From: Cyclobacteriaceae bacterium
GTDB taxonomy: Bacteria > Bacteroidota > Bacteroidia > Cytophagales > Cyclobacteriaceae
Reading direction: 5' to 3'
Assembly: GCA_028278225.1 (NCBI GenBank)
Contig: JANQEU010000049.1
Coordinates: 59,332 to 123,331 of the forward strand
Length of the DNA stretch: 64,000 nucleotides
The position numbers and the translations under genes are program-made. Within the stretch, counting starts at the first letter, position 1, and the number at the start of each line of letters is the position of its first letter. Shown in pieces: positions 18,555 through 27,382 of this stretch. A model generated the notes under the pieces. The model was given only the letters and a program-made list of their open reading frames with translations. It was not told the origin of the DNA and searched no databases.

Positions 18555-18824
18555 TTAAAAAGTTTCCTGTGCATGATCTTCGAGGTATTGCAGGATCGAG
18601 TCCCTGTCGTAAAGGATGATCTTCTTCTGGGGTTGTGCGAACCGGATGCGGCCTTCGTCCCTTAACTTCTGGAGGGTGGTCTTCGATTTGATCCCCAACA
18701 TTTTCATCGCGTCATCCATCTGAATCCATTTGTCTTGTTCGCCACCGTCATCATCCCGGAGTCGCTTAACAACCTCATCAACCAGGTTGTAGAATGCTTC
18801 AGTTTCCAAACAGATCACTTCCAT
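18555..18824 (-). CDS. Helix-turn-helix (excisionase/MerR-like) protein
   Basis: An 89-residue protein whose second half is the helix-turn-helix fold of Bacteroidetes mobile-element regulators and excisionases: WIQMDDAMKMLGIKSKTTLQ, then LRDEGRIRFAQPQKKIILYD, ending with DSILQYLEDH. Such proteins bind DNA near recombination or transfer sites or regulate transcription. It lies within the mobilisation gene cluster, so a role in excision, relaxosome assembly or control of transfer is likely. No integrase gene is visible in the window for it to partner with. Confidence 0.8.
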   Translation of the reverse strand: MEVICLETEAFYNLVDEVVKRLRDDDGGEQDKWIQMDDAMKMLGIKSKTTLQKLRDEGRIRFAQPQKKIILYDRDSILQYLEDHAQETF

Positions 18825-19021
18825 TTTCCAAGGATATTTTGTAAGGGAAATCCCGACATTTCAATTGGGTAGCAACGTGTACAGTTTATTAGATCGGCAT
18901 TGGTGTCCTCGCCAATCTTCATCGGCAAATCGAAATGATCCGAAACAACACTATCGCATTGTCTCAGAATTAATCTGACATTTGAAAGAAGTATGTAGTT
19001 GGATCTCATTTTGTGGTTCAT
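18815..19021 (-). CDS. Small hypothetical protein
   Basis: A 68-residue frame that begins in a 4-base overlap with the preceding gene and ends in a 10-base overlap with the helix-turn-helix gene, which is the spacing expected of a real operon member. The sequence (MNHKMRSNYILLSNVRLILR at the start, three Cys) matches no family I know. It may be a chance frame between two genes. Confidence 0.4.
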   Translation of the reverse strand: MNHKMRSNYILLSNVRLILRQCDSVVSDHFDLPMKIGEDTNADLINCTRCYPIEMSGFPLQNILGKWK

Positions 19022-19617
19022 TTCAAGGTGTCTTTTTGATCCATAATATCTTTGCTAAGAATTTGGTTTTCGATCCGGGAGCGATCCATTTTCCGGAGTT
19101 GTGTAAAACGCAAATACCCTGAGCGAATACTGTCGATCCGCCAAAGGCTGTCAAGTTGATCCAGATATTCCTGATTACCTGAGTAGTAGATAAACTGATA
19201 CTTGTCATGGCTTTCACCAATTTGGAGATTCCTTCGGGCGAGGTAGATGTTTGTAGCTAATGACGCAAATAATATGACAACAATAATCAGTGTAAATGGA
19301 GTGGAAAAGATCCGGCTAATTCTGTCAATGACCGGACGTAGTGACGATCCTTTATCAGAAGAAGAGCGGACGGTAGGGTTGTTATCAATGTGAGTCGGGA
19401 GATTATCGAGTCTGTCCAGTATTGGAGTCAAATCCAACCTTGGCATTGGGATCTTCAGGTTTAGTATTCTCTTCGAAAGCGTCTCGATCTTCTCCTCCAG
19501 GTTCGAAGATCCGTCTTGGACTTTTTGGTGATTGCCACTCTCAAGATCTTTAGAGACTTTCTCAATCTCAGCCAAGATGGATTCAAACATGATCTCAATC
19601 TTTTCTTCTCTTGTCAT
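19018..19617 (-). CDS. Membrane protein of the mobilisation region
   Basis: About 199 residues from the ATG at 19617 (MTREEKIEIMFESIL); a longer frame reaches 19692 but would lie well inside the relaxase gene. Residues 1-60 are likely helical or coiled coil, followed by a Pro/Asp-rich linker, one transmembrane segment (about 106-126, FTLIIVVILFASLATNIYLA) and a C-terminal helical part. This architecture resembles the small inner-membrane or MobB-like partners encoded directly downstream of relaxase genes in Bacteroidetes elements. It probably links the relaxosome to the membrane; this is inference from position. Confidence 0.65.
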   Translation of the reverse strand: MTREEKIEIMFESILAEIEKVSKDLESGNHQKVQDGSSNLEEKIETLSKRILNLKIPMPRLDLTPILDRLDNLPTHIDNNPTVRSSSDKGSSLRPVIDRISRIFSTPFTLIIVVILFASLATNIYLARRNLQIGESHDKYQFIYYSGNQEYLDQLDSLWRIDSIRSGYLRFTQLRKMDRSRIENQILSKDIMDQKDTLK

Positions 19618-20362
19618 GATCTTTATCCTGGTTTCTGTTTTGCGAAAGTCGCCGGGCAAGCCGACGATAACTGAATGATCTATCAATGGCACTGCCTTTG
19701 AACGTCATGTTCTTGTGTCGAAATGAAATCCCATTTATGCGGCCGGTGCTTTGCGTCTGGAATTGCATTTCAATGCCTCTTGCCTTGAGGTGGGATTGAA
19801 GTTGTTCGTAATCAAAATGGCCCTGGCTGAGCCCTTCGTTAATAGCATCCTTGATCTCATTTCGGATCTGTTTCTTCAATGGGTTTTTGTCATTCAGTTT
19901 TCCCCTGTTCTTGCCCTGGTCTCGTGCAATGGTTAAGCCATATTCTTTTTCGAGTACATCACAAATATGGGCCGTCCGGTTTTTGCACCATTTGTCACTT
20001 GCCAGTTCGCCATTGAAGCCAACGCGATTGGAGATAATGTGAATGTGTTCATGCTTGGTATCGTAGTGGCGGATCATTAAATATTGGTGATCGGCAAGAC
20101 CAATTTTGTCCAGATAATCCTTGCCAATCGATATCATATTCTGCCGTGTCAATTTATCGTCGTAAGCGAAGGAAATTGAGGTGTGCCAAACGGCATTTTT
20201 GACGTTGGGTTTTTGAGAACGGATCACGTTGAAATCCTGGGTAGCAAGAACGGGATCTGAGCTGCGGATGCCGGACTGATCGATCACTTCTGCCTGATCC
20301 TTTTCCATGACGTAGCGAACAACTCCTCCGAAAGATTTTCCTATGGTGACCTGACCAATCAT
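19595..20362 (-). CDS. mobA: Relaxase (MobA/MOBP-like)
   Basis: A 255-residue relaxase that would nick oriT and lead the strand during conjugation. The three-histidine motif is clear at residues 99-110 (HYDTKHEHIHII, His104/106/108), followed by SNRVGFNGEL. The N-terminus (MIGQVTIGKSFGGVVRYVME) is the usual Bacteroidetes relaxase start, and a nucleophile Tyr is likely Tyr17. It is short: only the relaxase domain is present, with no helicase or primase extension. It overlaps mobC upstream by 4 bases. With VirD4 and the tra genes this makes a self-transfer module. Confidence 0.9.
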   Translation of the reverse strand: MIGQVTIGKSFGGVVRYVMEKDQAEVIDQSGIRSSDPVLATQDFNVIRSQKPNVKNAVWHTSISFAYDDKLTRQNMISIGKDYLDKIGLADHQYLMIRHYDTKHEHIHIISNRVGFNGELASDKWCKNRTAHICDVLEKEYGLTIARDQGKNRGKLNDKNPLKKQIRNEIKDAINEGLSQGHFDYEQLQSHLKARGIEMQFQTQSTGRINGISFRHKNMTFKGSAIDRSFSYRRLARRLSQNRNQDKDHDKRRKD

Positions 20363-20673
20363 CGGAGTTTATCGGTCAGGTGGTTTATAGTCTCCAATGC
20401 CTCGATGATCTTCATGGTCAGTGTCTCTCCGACGTTGGCAGCGTGGGCCAGTTGGTTGAGGTTATTGCTGATACCAACTAGCTTTCTATAGATGTCGACC
20501 TCCTTAGGAGTCAACCTAGTTTTGAGGTGGTGATCGAGGCTCTTCATACGGGCGAACTCAGCTTTGGAGAGGCCATGATTGTCCGCCAGTTTAGAAACGA
20601 TCCTGAATTCTGATTTTGTGTAGTAAAGCGTCAGCTTTTCCTGACGTTTAATTGCTTTTTTAGGTCTAGCCAT
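20359..20673 (-). CDS. mobC: MobC-like relaxosome accessory protein
   Basis: A 104-residue protein starting at the ATG at 20673 (MARPKKAIKRQEKLTLYYTK). It has a ribbon-helix-helix-like N-terminus and the MobC signature region (FRIVSKLADNHGLSKAEF, then LVGISNNLNQLAHAAN). MobC proteins bind oriT and help the relaxase open it. The gene overlaps the relaxase gene by 4 bases. The frame is open for another 42 codons upstream, but that part is atypical and lies in the proposed oriT region. Confidence 0.85.
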   Translation of the reverse strand: MARPKKAIKRQEKLTLYYTKSEFRIVSKLADNHGLSKAEFARMKSLDHHLKTRLTPKEVDIYRKLVGISNNLNQLAHAANVGETLTMKIIEALETINHLTDKLR

Positions 20674-20717
20674 TTTATCGTTTTGTAGTGGAGTGTAGCG
20701 AAACGTTAAGCAAAACC

Positions 20718-20784
20718 AAGACGGTGTTTTGAGCGCGTTCATTACGGAGAGCAGCGGAGTTTTGAACCGTTCAAAACACGTCTT
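20718..20784. other. Inverted repeat in the candidate oriT region
   Basis: AAGACGGTGTTTTGA (20718-20732) and TCAAAACACGTCTT (20771-20784) are inverted copies that differ by one inserted base and are separated by 38 bases. They lie directly upstream of mobC, where oriT is commonly found. A site bound or nicked by the relaxosome is a reasonable guess. Confidence 0.45.
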
Positions 20785-20996
20785 GCTCCGTCGGCGCAAG
20801 TATGGTGTGCGGGGATAGTAAACAGTTGTGATACCGTATGGTCTATGACCTGTTGAAAAGGGATGGATCTGCTGGCCCCGAAGGGCTTCACTGGTTTCTT
20901 CGAGTGGAAACCTGACGTTACGTTACACCCCCCTTTGTCCCCCCTGAAGAGTGGAATTCTAAATGTCAAGATCCTGGTTAGATTGGAGAGGATAAA

Positions 20997-21024
20997 GTCG
21001 TCGGACGACGAGTCGTCAGACGAC
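20997..21024. repeat. Tandem palindromes between traG/virD4 and mobC
   Basis: GTCGTCGGACGAC (20997-21009) and GTCGTCAGACGAC (21012-21024) are two near-identical inverted repeats in tandem, 31 bases past the 3' end of the coupling-protein gene. They could be protein-binding sites of the transfer origin or a transcription terminator for the coupling-protein gene. Confidence 0.5.
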
Positions 21025-21055
21025 ATAGATCCAGATGCTGTGGCTATAATAAGTT

Positions 21056-22954
21056 TCATGAGTCTGTATCGTTTAAGTTGAGATGGGATTCGTATTTGGA
21101 TATGAGAACTTTCACATCTGAAATGACCTGCTTATAGTTCTCCTGAACAAGGGCGGCAAGTACTAGTTCCTGGGTTTCGATGTCATCCAATTCAACCGGG
21201 TAGTTAAAATGTGGAATTTCTTCAGTCGGGTACTCACGGTATTTAAACTGGGCTGAAAAGTAAGGAGGGTTGCCACCCAATATCCTGCCTGAGAAATGGC
21301 CTGTGTCCTGGGCTGCCACATCACTCGCCTTGAGAACCTTTTCATTCCTGAATGACTGTGTCAATGAATGGCCGGATTCACTCGTCGTAGTGGCATAGTC
21401 AGGACGTTTATATTCACCCATCATACGAGAAATCATCTCTGCGGATTCCACACTTGAAATGCCTGTGAAAATGTTGCCGCAAGAGTTCCGGATGACCTTA
21501 GCATTCTGGACCCCGTAGTCACGTACTAATTGATCATATGTCTGTACCGCGAAGAATGTACAAACCAATTTCTTCCTGGCTTCCGCTGGGATCTTGTCGG
21601 CCTTATCTATGTAAACCGTCGGCATTTCGTCAAATAGGAAAATGCTTTTCTGTTTACCCAGTTTATTCATCTGAACTTTGCATACCTGGATGATCGCACC
21701 TATTGCCGGAGCTAGGGCATTCTGCAGTTCGGGGGCATTACAAACCGAAAGCATAACCGGGTTGTTTTTGTTAGTGATGTCAAGGTCAAACTCATGATCT
21801 TGCTCCGGATTGAAAACGTAGTAAACTTCAGGAGACCGCATCTTTGATAATGGGAACTGAGTACTGGATTCAGCTCCTGCGATCTGGCCTGATGCGTCAC
21901 GTTCCATCGCGGCCAGGATCGGGCGGATGTATGGTGCCACATCTTCATCGGTTTGGAGGATCTTTAGAACCTTTCTGAAATCATTGAGGAGAAATTCAGT
22001 GATATGAGGAATTGTACAAAACGAAGGTTGGTTCCTTTGAAAGAACCAGATAGTAGCAGCATAAGCGGCGATGGCATTCTCCCCCCAAAAGTCCTTGTGC
22101 CTGGACCAACTCCTGTTGATATTGTACATGATCACGGTTGCCAATTCCAATGCATGGTTGTAACTCTTGATATATTTTGATGACAGAGGATTACACCTTA
22201 CCGTCCTACTCAAGTCAGTAAAATTCACAATCGCAAATCTGACCTTTGAACCGTTTTTTTTGATGGCCGTATAAGCTACACGGGAAAGCAGGCCACCATC
22301 CAATTCACGGAGATCACCCTCGTAGTCATACAGCAGACCCGCGAAATTATTGTTGGCTGCCTGAACAATCGTCGGTATGATCAACGAGGCCGTCTTACCC
22401 GCTTTTGCAGATCCTTCAATGAAGGTGGCGGTCCTTGCATCGCTGAGGTACAGCAACCCTTTTCGGGTGGGATATGAGAATGAGTATTTATCACTTTCAA
22501 CGTTAAGCCTGCCAAGTTGCCGATCGCTGCTGCCAGCAAAAGAAAGGACTGATCGGAATCCTTTTGGAACGAGGTAAAAGAGCGCTATGAAAACTATTGG
22601 ATAAAATACGACATTATAGTAGTAATAAACATTGTATCCACTCATGAAAACTATCATGGCGACAACAGCCAACAGCGGGTAAACAAACCTCGCATTCCGG
22701 CCAGTCGAAATGATGTCGTTCATTTGAAAATATGCAAGCGCAATCATGCCCAACAACAAGGCGGCTCTAACGAATGAAATACCGGTACGTCCTTTGATGA
22801 CGATGGACAAAATCACTTTGTCTATGGAGCCGACTCCAATCACCTGATATCGAATTATACCAAGTCTCATCAGGAAATCCACAATCAAGTAGAACGAAAG
22901 GACAGACACCAAAATCATCAGGGCAAAATGCAAGCTTTTCTTTTCCGGATCCAT
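21056..22954 (-). CDS. VirD4/TraG-type conjugative coupling protein
   Basis: A 632-residue coupling ATPase that brings the relaxosome to the type IV secretion channel at the inner membrane. Several hydrophobic segments lie in the first 140 residues, then Walker A in EGSAKAGKTASLIIP (near 186), Walker B in SIFLFDEMPTVYID, and late motifs including NSCGNIFTG. The Bacteroidetes name for this protein is often MobC/TraG-type; to avoid confusion with the VirB4-like traG in this window I give no symbol. It is followed by the candidate oriT and preceded by the OB-fold gene 19 bases upstream. Confidence 0.9.
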   Translation of the reverse strand: MDPEKKSLHFALMILVSVLSFYLIVDFLMRLGIIRYQVIGVGSIDKVILSIVIKGRTGISFVRAALLLGMIALAYFQMNDIISTGRNARFVYPLLAVVAMIVFMSGYNVYYYYNVVFYPIVFIALFYLVPKGFRSVLSFAGSSDRQLGRLNVESDKYSFSYPTRKGLLYLSDARTATFIEGSAKAGKTASLIIPTIVQAANNNFAGLLYDYEGDLRELDGGLLSRVAYTAIKKNGSKVRFAIVNFTDLSRTVRCNPLSSKYIKSYNHALELATVIMYNINRSWSRHKDFWGENAIAAYAATIWFFQRNQPSFCTIPHITEFLLNDFRKVLKILQTDEDVAPYIRPILAAMERDASGQIAGAESSTQFPLSKMRSPEVYYVFNPEQDHEFDLDITNKNNPVMLSVCNAPELQNALAPAIGAIIQVCKVQMNKLGKQKSIFLFDEMPTVYIDKADKIPAEARKKLVCTFFAVQTYDQLVRDYGVQNAKVIRNSCGNIFTGISSVESAEMISRMMGEYKRPDYATTTSESGHSLTQSFRNEKVLKASDVAAQDTGHFSGRILGGNPPYFSAQFKYREYPTEEIPHFNYPVELDDIETQELVLAALVQENYKQVISDVKVLISKYESHLNLNDTDS

Positions 22955-22973
22955 CGTTGGAATGAAAGGATCT

Positions 22974-23660
22974 TTACATGGTTATTCCTTTGCCTTTAGG
23001 CTTTACTTTCGGTTGCTTGGCAGCGGCTTTGCCTACTTCGGGTTTGAGATCCTTGCTGACCTTCTTACTTTTTTCAGTAGTGTGATTTTCAATTTCCATG
23101 GGATTCTGAAAAGACCTATTGATCTTATTTTCCCCATCCTTGACATAGTCATATAGTCTTACATGACCCTTGGTGGAAATTACATCCCCTACTTTGATAC
23201 TCTTACCTTTGGCAATATTCTTATCCCCATATAGTTCAATATTGTAGACATTGCTCACCTCCCGGCCACCTTCCATTTCACTGCTGACCACCATAATATT
23301 CTTCATGTCAGTTTTGCCGAGCTTCTTGTCTGCAATATGTTTTACTTCACCCTGGATCTCCTTTTTGACATGGGGATAAGCTTCCCTTGCTGTCAGGACA
23401 TCATATTTCTTACCGTCCTTACTTTCCGTTACAAGGTCACCCCTGAATTCCCACTTCTCTCCTGTCTTGATATCCCTGAGTCTATCGGACATTGCATTCC
23501 ATCCCCGGACATAAGTAGCCTGCTTATTGTCACCCGATCCGGAAAGGATCGTTACGTTGGTGACTTTCTTACCGCTTTCAAACTGTTTTGTCTGTGCATC
23601 GGCGGCAACGAATCCAACCCTCGTTGCCTTTTGAGGAGTCATTTTTTCTTCCATTATCAA
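22974..23660 (-). CDS. Double OB-fold, single-stranded-DNA-binding-like protein
   Basis: A 228-residue protein with two similar beta-rich halves. The first (TNVTILSGSGDNKQATYVRG, then GEKWEFRGDLVTESKDGKKY) and the second (SNVYNIELYGDKNIAKGKSI, then GDVISTKGHVRLYDYV) both follow the pattern of SSB-type OB folds. The C-terminus is Lys-rich. Such proteins are common in Bacteroidetes conjugative elements and would coat single-stranded DNA during transfer. It is the first gene of the minus-strand mobilisation unit, divergent from the tra operon. Confidence 0.65.
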   Translation of the reverse strand: MIMEEKMTPQKATRVGFVAADAQTKQFESGKKVTNVTILSGSGDNKQATYVRGWNAMSDRLRDIKTGEKWEFRGDLVTESKDGKKYDVLTAREAYPHVKKEIQGEVKHIADKKLGKTDMKNIMVVSSEMEGGREVSNVYNIELYGDKNIAKGKSIKVGDVISTKGHVRLYDYVKDGENKINRSFQNPMEIENHTTEKSKKVSKDLKPEVGKAAAKQPKVKPKGKGITM

Positions 23661-23677
23661 TAGGTTTTAGTTCGTTA

Positions 23678-23695
23678 ATAACATTATAATGTTAT
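23678..23695. promoter_or_regulatory. 18-base perfect palindrome in the divergent promoter region
   Basis: ATAACATTATAATGTTAT is a perfect palindrome lying 18 bases upstream of the OB-fold gene and in front of the plus-strand tra operon. A near copy of its core (CATTATGATGTTATAAT at 32081-32097) lies upstream of traO. It may be an operator that sets both directions. Confidence 0.5.
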
Positions 23696-23843
23696 AATTT
23701 TATCACTATTTAATTGTATTTAAAAATTATTTTGGAGATATTTCGGAGACAGGTATTTACCAAAACCGGATTAATAATGCCTTTCTATAATTATACTCAG
23801 ACCATAAGAACCGCTAATCGTGTTAATTCTACTCTCAAGTTCC

Positions 23844-24281
23844 ATGTTGGGATGGGGGTTGATAATACTCGTGGCAGGAGGAATTGTGATGGTGGTACTA
23901 ATAGTATTTTATCCGTTGCAGGTCATTGCATTCCTGTCCCCTTTGTTTCGATCAACCTCAAAACAGAAAGGAGATATGTTAGCAGTATCCCATAGTCCCA
24001 AAATAAAAATTGAATTTAATGTCACTGATAATGAAAAATCCAAATTGATAAAACGTATGAAAGAATTCGTTGAAACCATCACTAATGATTCCGATGCGAT
24101 TGACATTATGGTCAATGATGAAATCGAAGATGAACCGAATGTACCATATGTGCCGGATGAAGACCAGGAAATGCCAGACCTGGAAATTGATGACCCGAAT
24201 GGTCCTGATGTTACCGAAGACGACGCTCCGGATGACGATCTACCATCCGGGTCGGATTATATAAGGTTAGGGGATATTTGA
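23844..24281 (+). CDS. Membrane protein with acidic C-terminus, first gene of tra operon
   Basis: About 145 residues from the ATG at 23844 (MLGWGLIILVAGGIVMVVLI). One or two transmembrane helices at the N-terminus are followed by a basic stretch, a short structured segment (KIKIEFNVTDNEKSKLIKRM) and a strongly acidic, Pro-rich tail (repeated D/E-P-D). I recognise no family. It starts the operon of type IV secretion genes, in the place where TraA-TraD-like proteins lie in other Bacteroidetes elements. Start choice is uncertain because in-frame codons exist upstream. Confidence 0.65.
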   Translation: MLGWGLIILVAGGIVMVVLIVFYPLQVIAFLSPLFRSTSKQKGDMLAVSHSPKIKIEFNVTDNEKSKLIKRMKEFVETITNDSDAIDIMVNDEIEDEPNVPYVPDEDQEMPDLEIDDPNGPDVTEDDAPDDDLPSGSDYIRLGDI

Positions 24282-24290
24282 GACTATATC

Positions 24291-24608
24291 ATGAAAAAGA
24301 AAGTCAATCAATTTTCAGATTTTGTGAGATGGATAAGGTTCATATTTCTGGCGTTGTACCTGGGGTTTCAAACTCCAATTGTTGTGCAAAGCCAGGACCA
24401 ACCAAACCTGAGCACAATCAATGAGGCGCTGGAGGAAGAAACCGACAATGTAATCGAAACAGGGAGGTTGGTGTCAAATATCATTGTTGTTATTGCCTTC
24501 GTATTGCTTATGCTAAACATCGTCTTCAAGGTCATGGATAACAGCAAAGCCACGGTGGTTTTCCTTTTCATTTTGTTACTACGCGGAATCTATGAAGTAA
24601 TCTTTTGA
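24291..24608 (+). CDS. traE: Conjugal transfer protein TraE (DUF4134, VirB2-like)
   Basis: A 105-residue protein with an N-terminal signal-like segment (FIFLALYLGFQTPIVVQSQ), a short extracytoplasmic linker and two closely spaced transmembrane helices (LVSNIIVVIAFVLLMLNIVF, VVFLFILLLRGIYEV). This size and layout match DUF4134/TraE of Bacteroidetes conjugative transposons, the probable pilin-like VirB2 counterpart. Overlaps traF by 4 bases. Confidence 0.8.
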   Translation: MKKKVNQFSDFVRWIRFIFLALYLGFQTPIVVQSQDQPNLSTINEALEEETDNVIETGRLVSNIIVVIAFVLLMLNIVFKVMDNSKATVVFLFILLLRGIYEVIF

Positions 24609-24904
24609 CTATGGGCGAAAGGAAGGAATGGAAAAGTCTTTATATGATCAACAAACAAATCCATTTCCTTGGATTTAGACCTATACAATGGATCATCATA
24701 GCCAGTTTCATATTTGTGATGGGCTGGTTTGCCTGGTGGATCGGAGTGGTACTACTCGTAGTCACCTACTATGTGGGAAGGAGGGTCTCCCGCATACATG
24801 ACCAGGGCAATCCCAATTATATCTTGTCCCTGATCGTGTGGATTTCTATGCGTAAGTACTTTAGGGACGATGAAAATATTTTTGACAAACTCACCCGACC
24901 ATGA
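24605..24904 (+). CDS. traF: Conjugal transfer protein TraF (DUF4133, VirB3-like)
   Basis: A 99-residue inner-membrane protein with two transmembrane helices in a hairpin (WIIIASFIFVMGWFAWW and VVLLVVTYYVGRRVSRIHDQ) and a cytoplasmic tail. It lies between the VirB2-like and VirB4-like genes, overlapping each by 4 bases, which is the fixed order in Bacteroidetes tra operons. It probably anchors the VirB4-like ATPase to the channel. Confidence 0.85.
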   Translation: MTMGERKEWKSLYMINKQIHFLGFRPIQWIIIASFIFVMGWFAWWIGVVLLVVTYYVGRRVSRIHDQGNPNYILSLIVWISMRKYFRDDENIFDKLTRP

Positions 24905-27360
24905 CTTTCATCGACCTGAAAAAGATATTTCCCATCCAGGCAATTGAACATGATCTTCTGATAGCAGGTAATGGAGACATTACGGTGGGATGGGAAATCA
25001 TGCTTCCTGAAGTCTTCTCACTGGGGGTAGAGGGATATAACGAGTTATATGAAAGTTTCCTGGGCGCTTTCCTAAAACTTCCTGTCAATACTGTTGTCCA
25101 TATACAGAACTGCTACTACCAGGGCACCTACAATCAGACACGTGAAACCCAAAGCTTTTGCATCAATGAAAACCAAAAGGTATATCTGGGGAGGCCGGTA
25201 CTGCATCATTCGACCAAGGTTTATGTGACCTTTACAAACAGGACGTTGAACAAGATCACTGCGGAGCGTAATCCGGTTATCAAGATGTTGGATTATATGT
25301 CGAAGCAACCCTTCAAGGATGTGGAGAAAACGGTCGAAGAGGCATCGGTATATCGGGAGACGTTCAGTGCTTCACTAGGAGGTATCCGTGGTATCGACGT
25401 CAAACGGATGGATCGCAATGATTTGAAAAATTCTCTTTGGGATTATTGGAACATGTCGTTTGATCGTCCTGAACAACACAAACCAGGTAGCAACCTTCCA
25501 CCTTATAGAGTCGAAAAAGGGTATCTGCAAGTCGGAGGTAAATTCGTCGGGATCGTTAGTATGGTAAATCAGGGTAACCTGGTCTTCAATACAAAGAAGC
25601 ACAGGTCAGTGGATCTCAGTTCCGTCAATCTGGAGTCACGAACCGAAACTGAAATACAGGTTGAACTCGGAAGTGTTTTCCCCGTTGCCCTTGGACTTCC
25701 GGTGGATCATATCGTCAATACCATATTCACCATCCAAAGCAAGGAAAAGATCTATTTTGAATATTTCATGAAAACCATGTCCGAGGGTGTGTTGGCGGGA
25801 TTCGGGTACGATCCTTCAGTCAGGAAGATCGAAGCGATAAGAGGTTTCAAAGAAGCAGTTTCAAACAGGGATCTGACCCTGTGCAAGGCAGCGTTGAATG
25901 TAGTTTTTGCGGATTGTGATCTTTCCAGGCTACAAGATTCATTAAGGTATACGCTAACGGCTTTCGATAATATCAATGAATCCCATTCATGGATCGAGAA
26001 CTACGAAACCTTATCGCTGTTCGTCGGTTCATCTCCAGGTTTTGCACGTGGCAATTATCGAACTTTTGACACGGTTGTGGAGCACGCGATCTGCTATATG
26101 CCATTGGAAACGCATTATGTTTCAGACATTAGTGGCAACATTTACCTGGATCGTTTCGGAAATCCGGTTGTCCTTGACCTTTGGGATTCCCCTCATATCC
26201 AAAACCGGAACGGTGTAGTGGAAGGAGGTTCAGGTACTGGTAAATCTTTTTGGGTAAATGGGCTTGTTGATGAGGACCTGAGCAAGAATGCTCACGTCAT
26301 CATCCTCGACGTGGGACATTCGTACCGGGATCTGTGTCATTTCAATCAAGGGCTATACCTGGATTCAGCAGACCGTAAAAATCTTTCTTTCAATATTTTC
26401 CTTACCGATCAGGATGACAAAGGCAGTTGGATCCTTTCCGCAGATAAGAAGATATTCATTCATTCCGTACTACTTGCAATGTGGCAGGGATCGCAAGAGG
26501 CTTCGATGGAAGTGCACAGTATCCTTAAGGACATGGTTGACAAATTTTATGTCCATGTCAACCAAGAAAAGGTTTTTCCTGTATTTGAGGAATTCTACAA
26601 ATTCATCGATGTCTATGAACGGAAGTTTTTCAAAAGAGCCAGGGAAAAATTCTTCGATTTCGAAAGTCTCAGGACTGTTTTTGAAGCATATGTGCATGGA
26701 GAGTACAAAGAGCTGCTCAATAGCAGGGAGAGGGTCAATCTTCGTGATGAATCCTTCATCGTGTTTGATATCGAAAGCGTTGAATCGGATAAGTTCATCT
26801 TTCCTGTGGTCGGATTGATTATTATGGAGCTCGTCATGGATAAGATCCGGAACCTGAGAGGTATCCGAAAGCGATTTATCATCGACGAAGGTTGGAAAGT
26901 CCTAAAAGGGGAATTGAGAGAGTTCGTAGAGTACCTGTACAGGACATTTCGAAAGAACGAAGGATCGATCATGTTAGCAACCCAGGACATCAAGGACTTT
27001 GAACAGGTGACATCGGCGGATGCCATGCTTTCAAATTCGGATACCCTTGTCCTTATGAGAAGGGCAACGAGGAAAAACTATGAGGACCTGCAGAAATGGC
27101 TTTCCCTGACTGATCACGATATAGGTCTAATGAAGGATCTAAAGAAGCGTGATGAGCTTGGCTACAGGGAATTCTTTATTAAGCAGGGTGATCATTCGAG
27201 AATATTTAGGTACGAAGTTTCTGAAAAGACCAGTGCGGTCTATTCCTCAAAAGGGAAGGACAAGGAGGAGATTCAGAAATATTTCAGGAAATACGGAAAC
27301 CTAAAAATGGCAATCAATCAATTTATCGAAAACAAACATAGACGTGAAAAAGCTGCTTAA
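24901..27360 (+). CDS. traG: Conjugation ATPase TraG (VirB4-like)
   Basis: An 819-residue VirB4-type ATPase that powers assembly of the type IV secretion channel. Walker A is VVEGGSGTGKSFWVNG (about 440-455), Walker B KRFIIDEGWKVLKG (about 660), and the conserved EGSIMLATQDIKDFEQ follows. The N-terminal 400 residues are the VirB4 family domain. Length is normal for the family. Confidence 0.93.
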   Translation: MTFIDLKKIFPIQAIEHDLLIAGNGDITVGWEIMLPEVFSLGVEGYNELYESFLGAFLKLPVNTVVHIQNCYYQGTYNQTRETQSFCINENQKVYLGRPVLHHSTKVYVTFTNRTLNKITAERNPVIKMLDYMSKQPFKDVEKTVEEASVYRETFSASLGGIRGIDVKRMDRNDLKNSLWDYWNMSFDRPEQHKPGSNLPPYRVEKGYLQVGGKFVGIVSMVNQGNLVFNTKKHRSVDLSSVNLESRTETEIQVELGSVFPVALGLPVDHIVNTIFTIQSKEKIYFEYFMKTMSEGVLAGFGYDPSVRKIEAIRGFKEAVSNRDLTLCKAALNVVFADCDLSRLQDSLRYTLTAFDNINESHSWIENYETLSLFVGSSPGFARGNYRTFDTVVEHAICYMPLETHYVSDISGNIYLDRFGNPVVLDLWDSPHIQNRNGVVEGGSGTGKSFWVNGLVDEDLSKNAHVIILDVGHSYRDLCHFNQGLYLDSADRKNLSFNIFLTDQDDKGSWILSADKKIFIHSVLLAMWQGSQEASMEVHSILKDMVDKFYVHVNQEKVFPVFEEFYKFIDVYERKFFKRAREKFFDFESLRTVFEAYVHGEYKELLNSRERVNLRDESFIVFDIESVESDKFIFPVVGLIIMELVMDKIRNLRGIRKRFIIDEGWKVLKGELREFVEYLYRTFRKNEGSIMLATQDIKDFEQVTSADAMLSNSDTLVLMRRATRKNYEDLQKWLSLTDHDIGLMKDLKKRDELGYREFFIKQGDHSRIFRYEVSEKTSAVYSSKGKDKEEIQKYFRKYGNLKMAINQFIENKHRREKAA

Positions 27361-27382
27361 CTCATATAGATCATCAATCGCA

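Noticed and set aside
23714..23995. Alternative frame overlapping the first tra gene
   Set aside because: It lacks a membrane segment or any family pattern, and the other frame has a clear transmembrane and acidic-tail layout.
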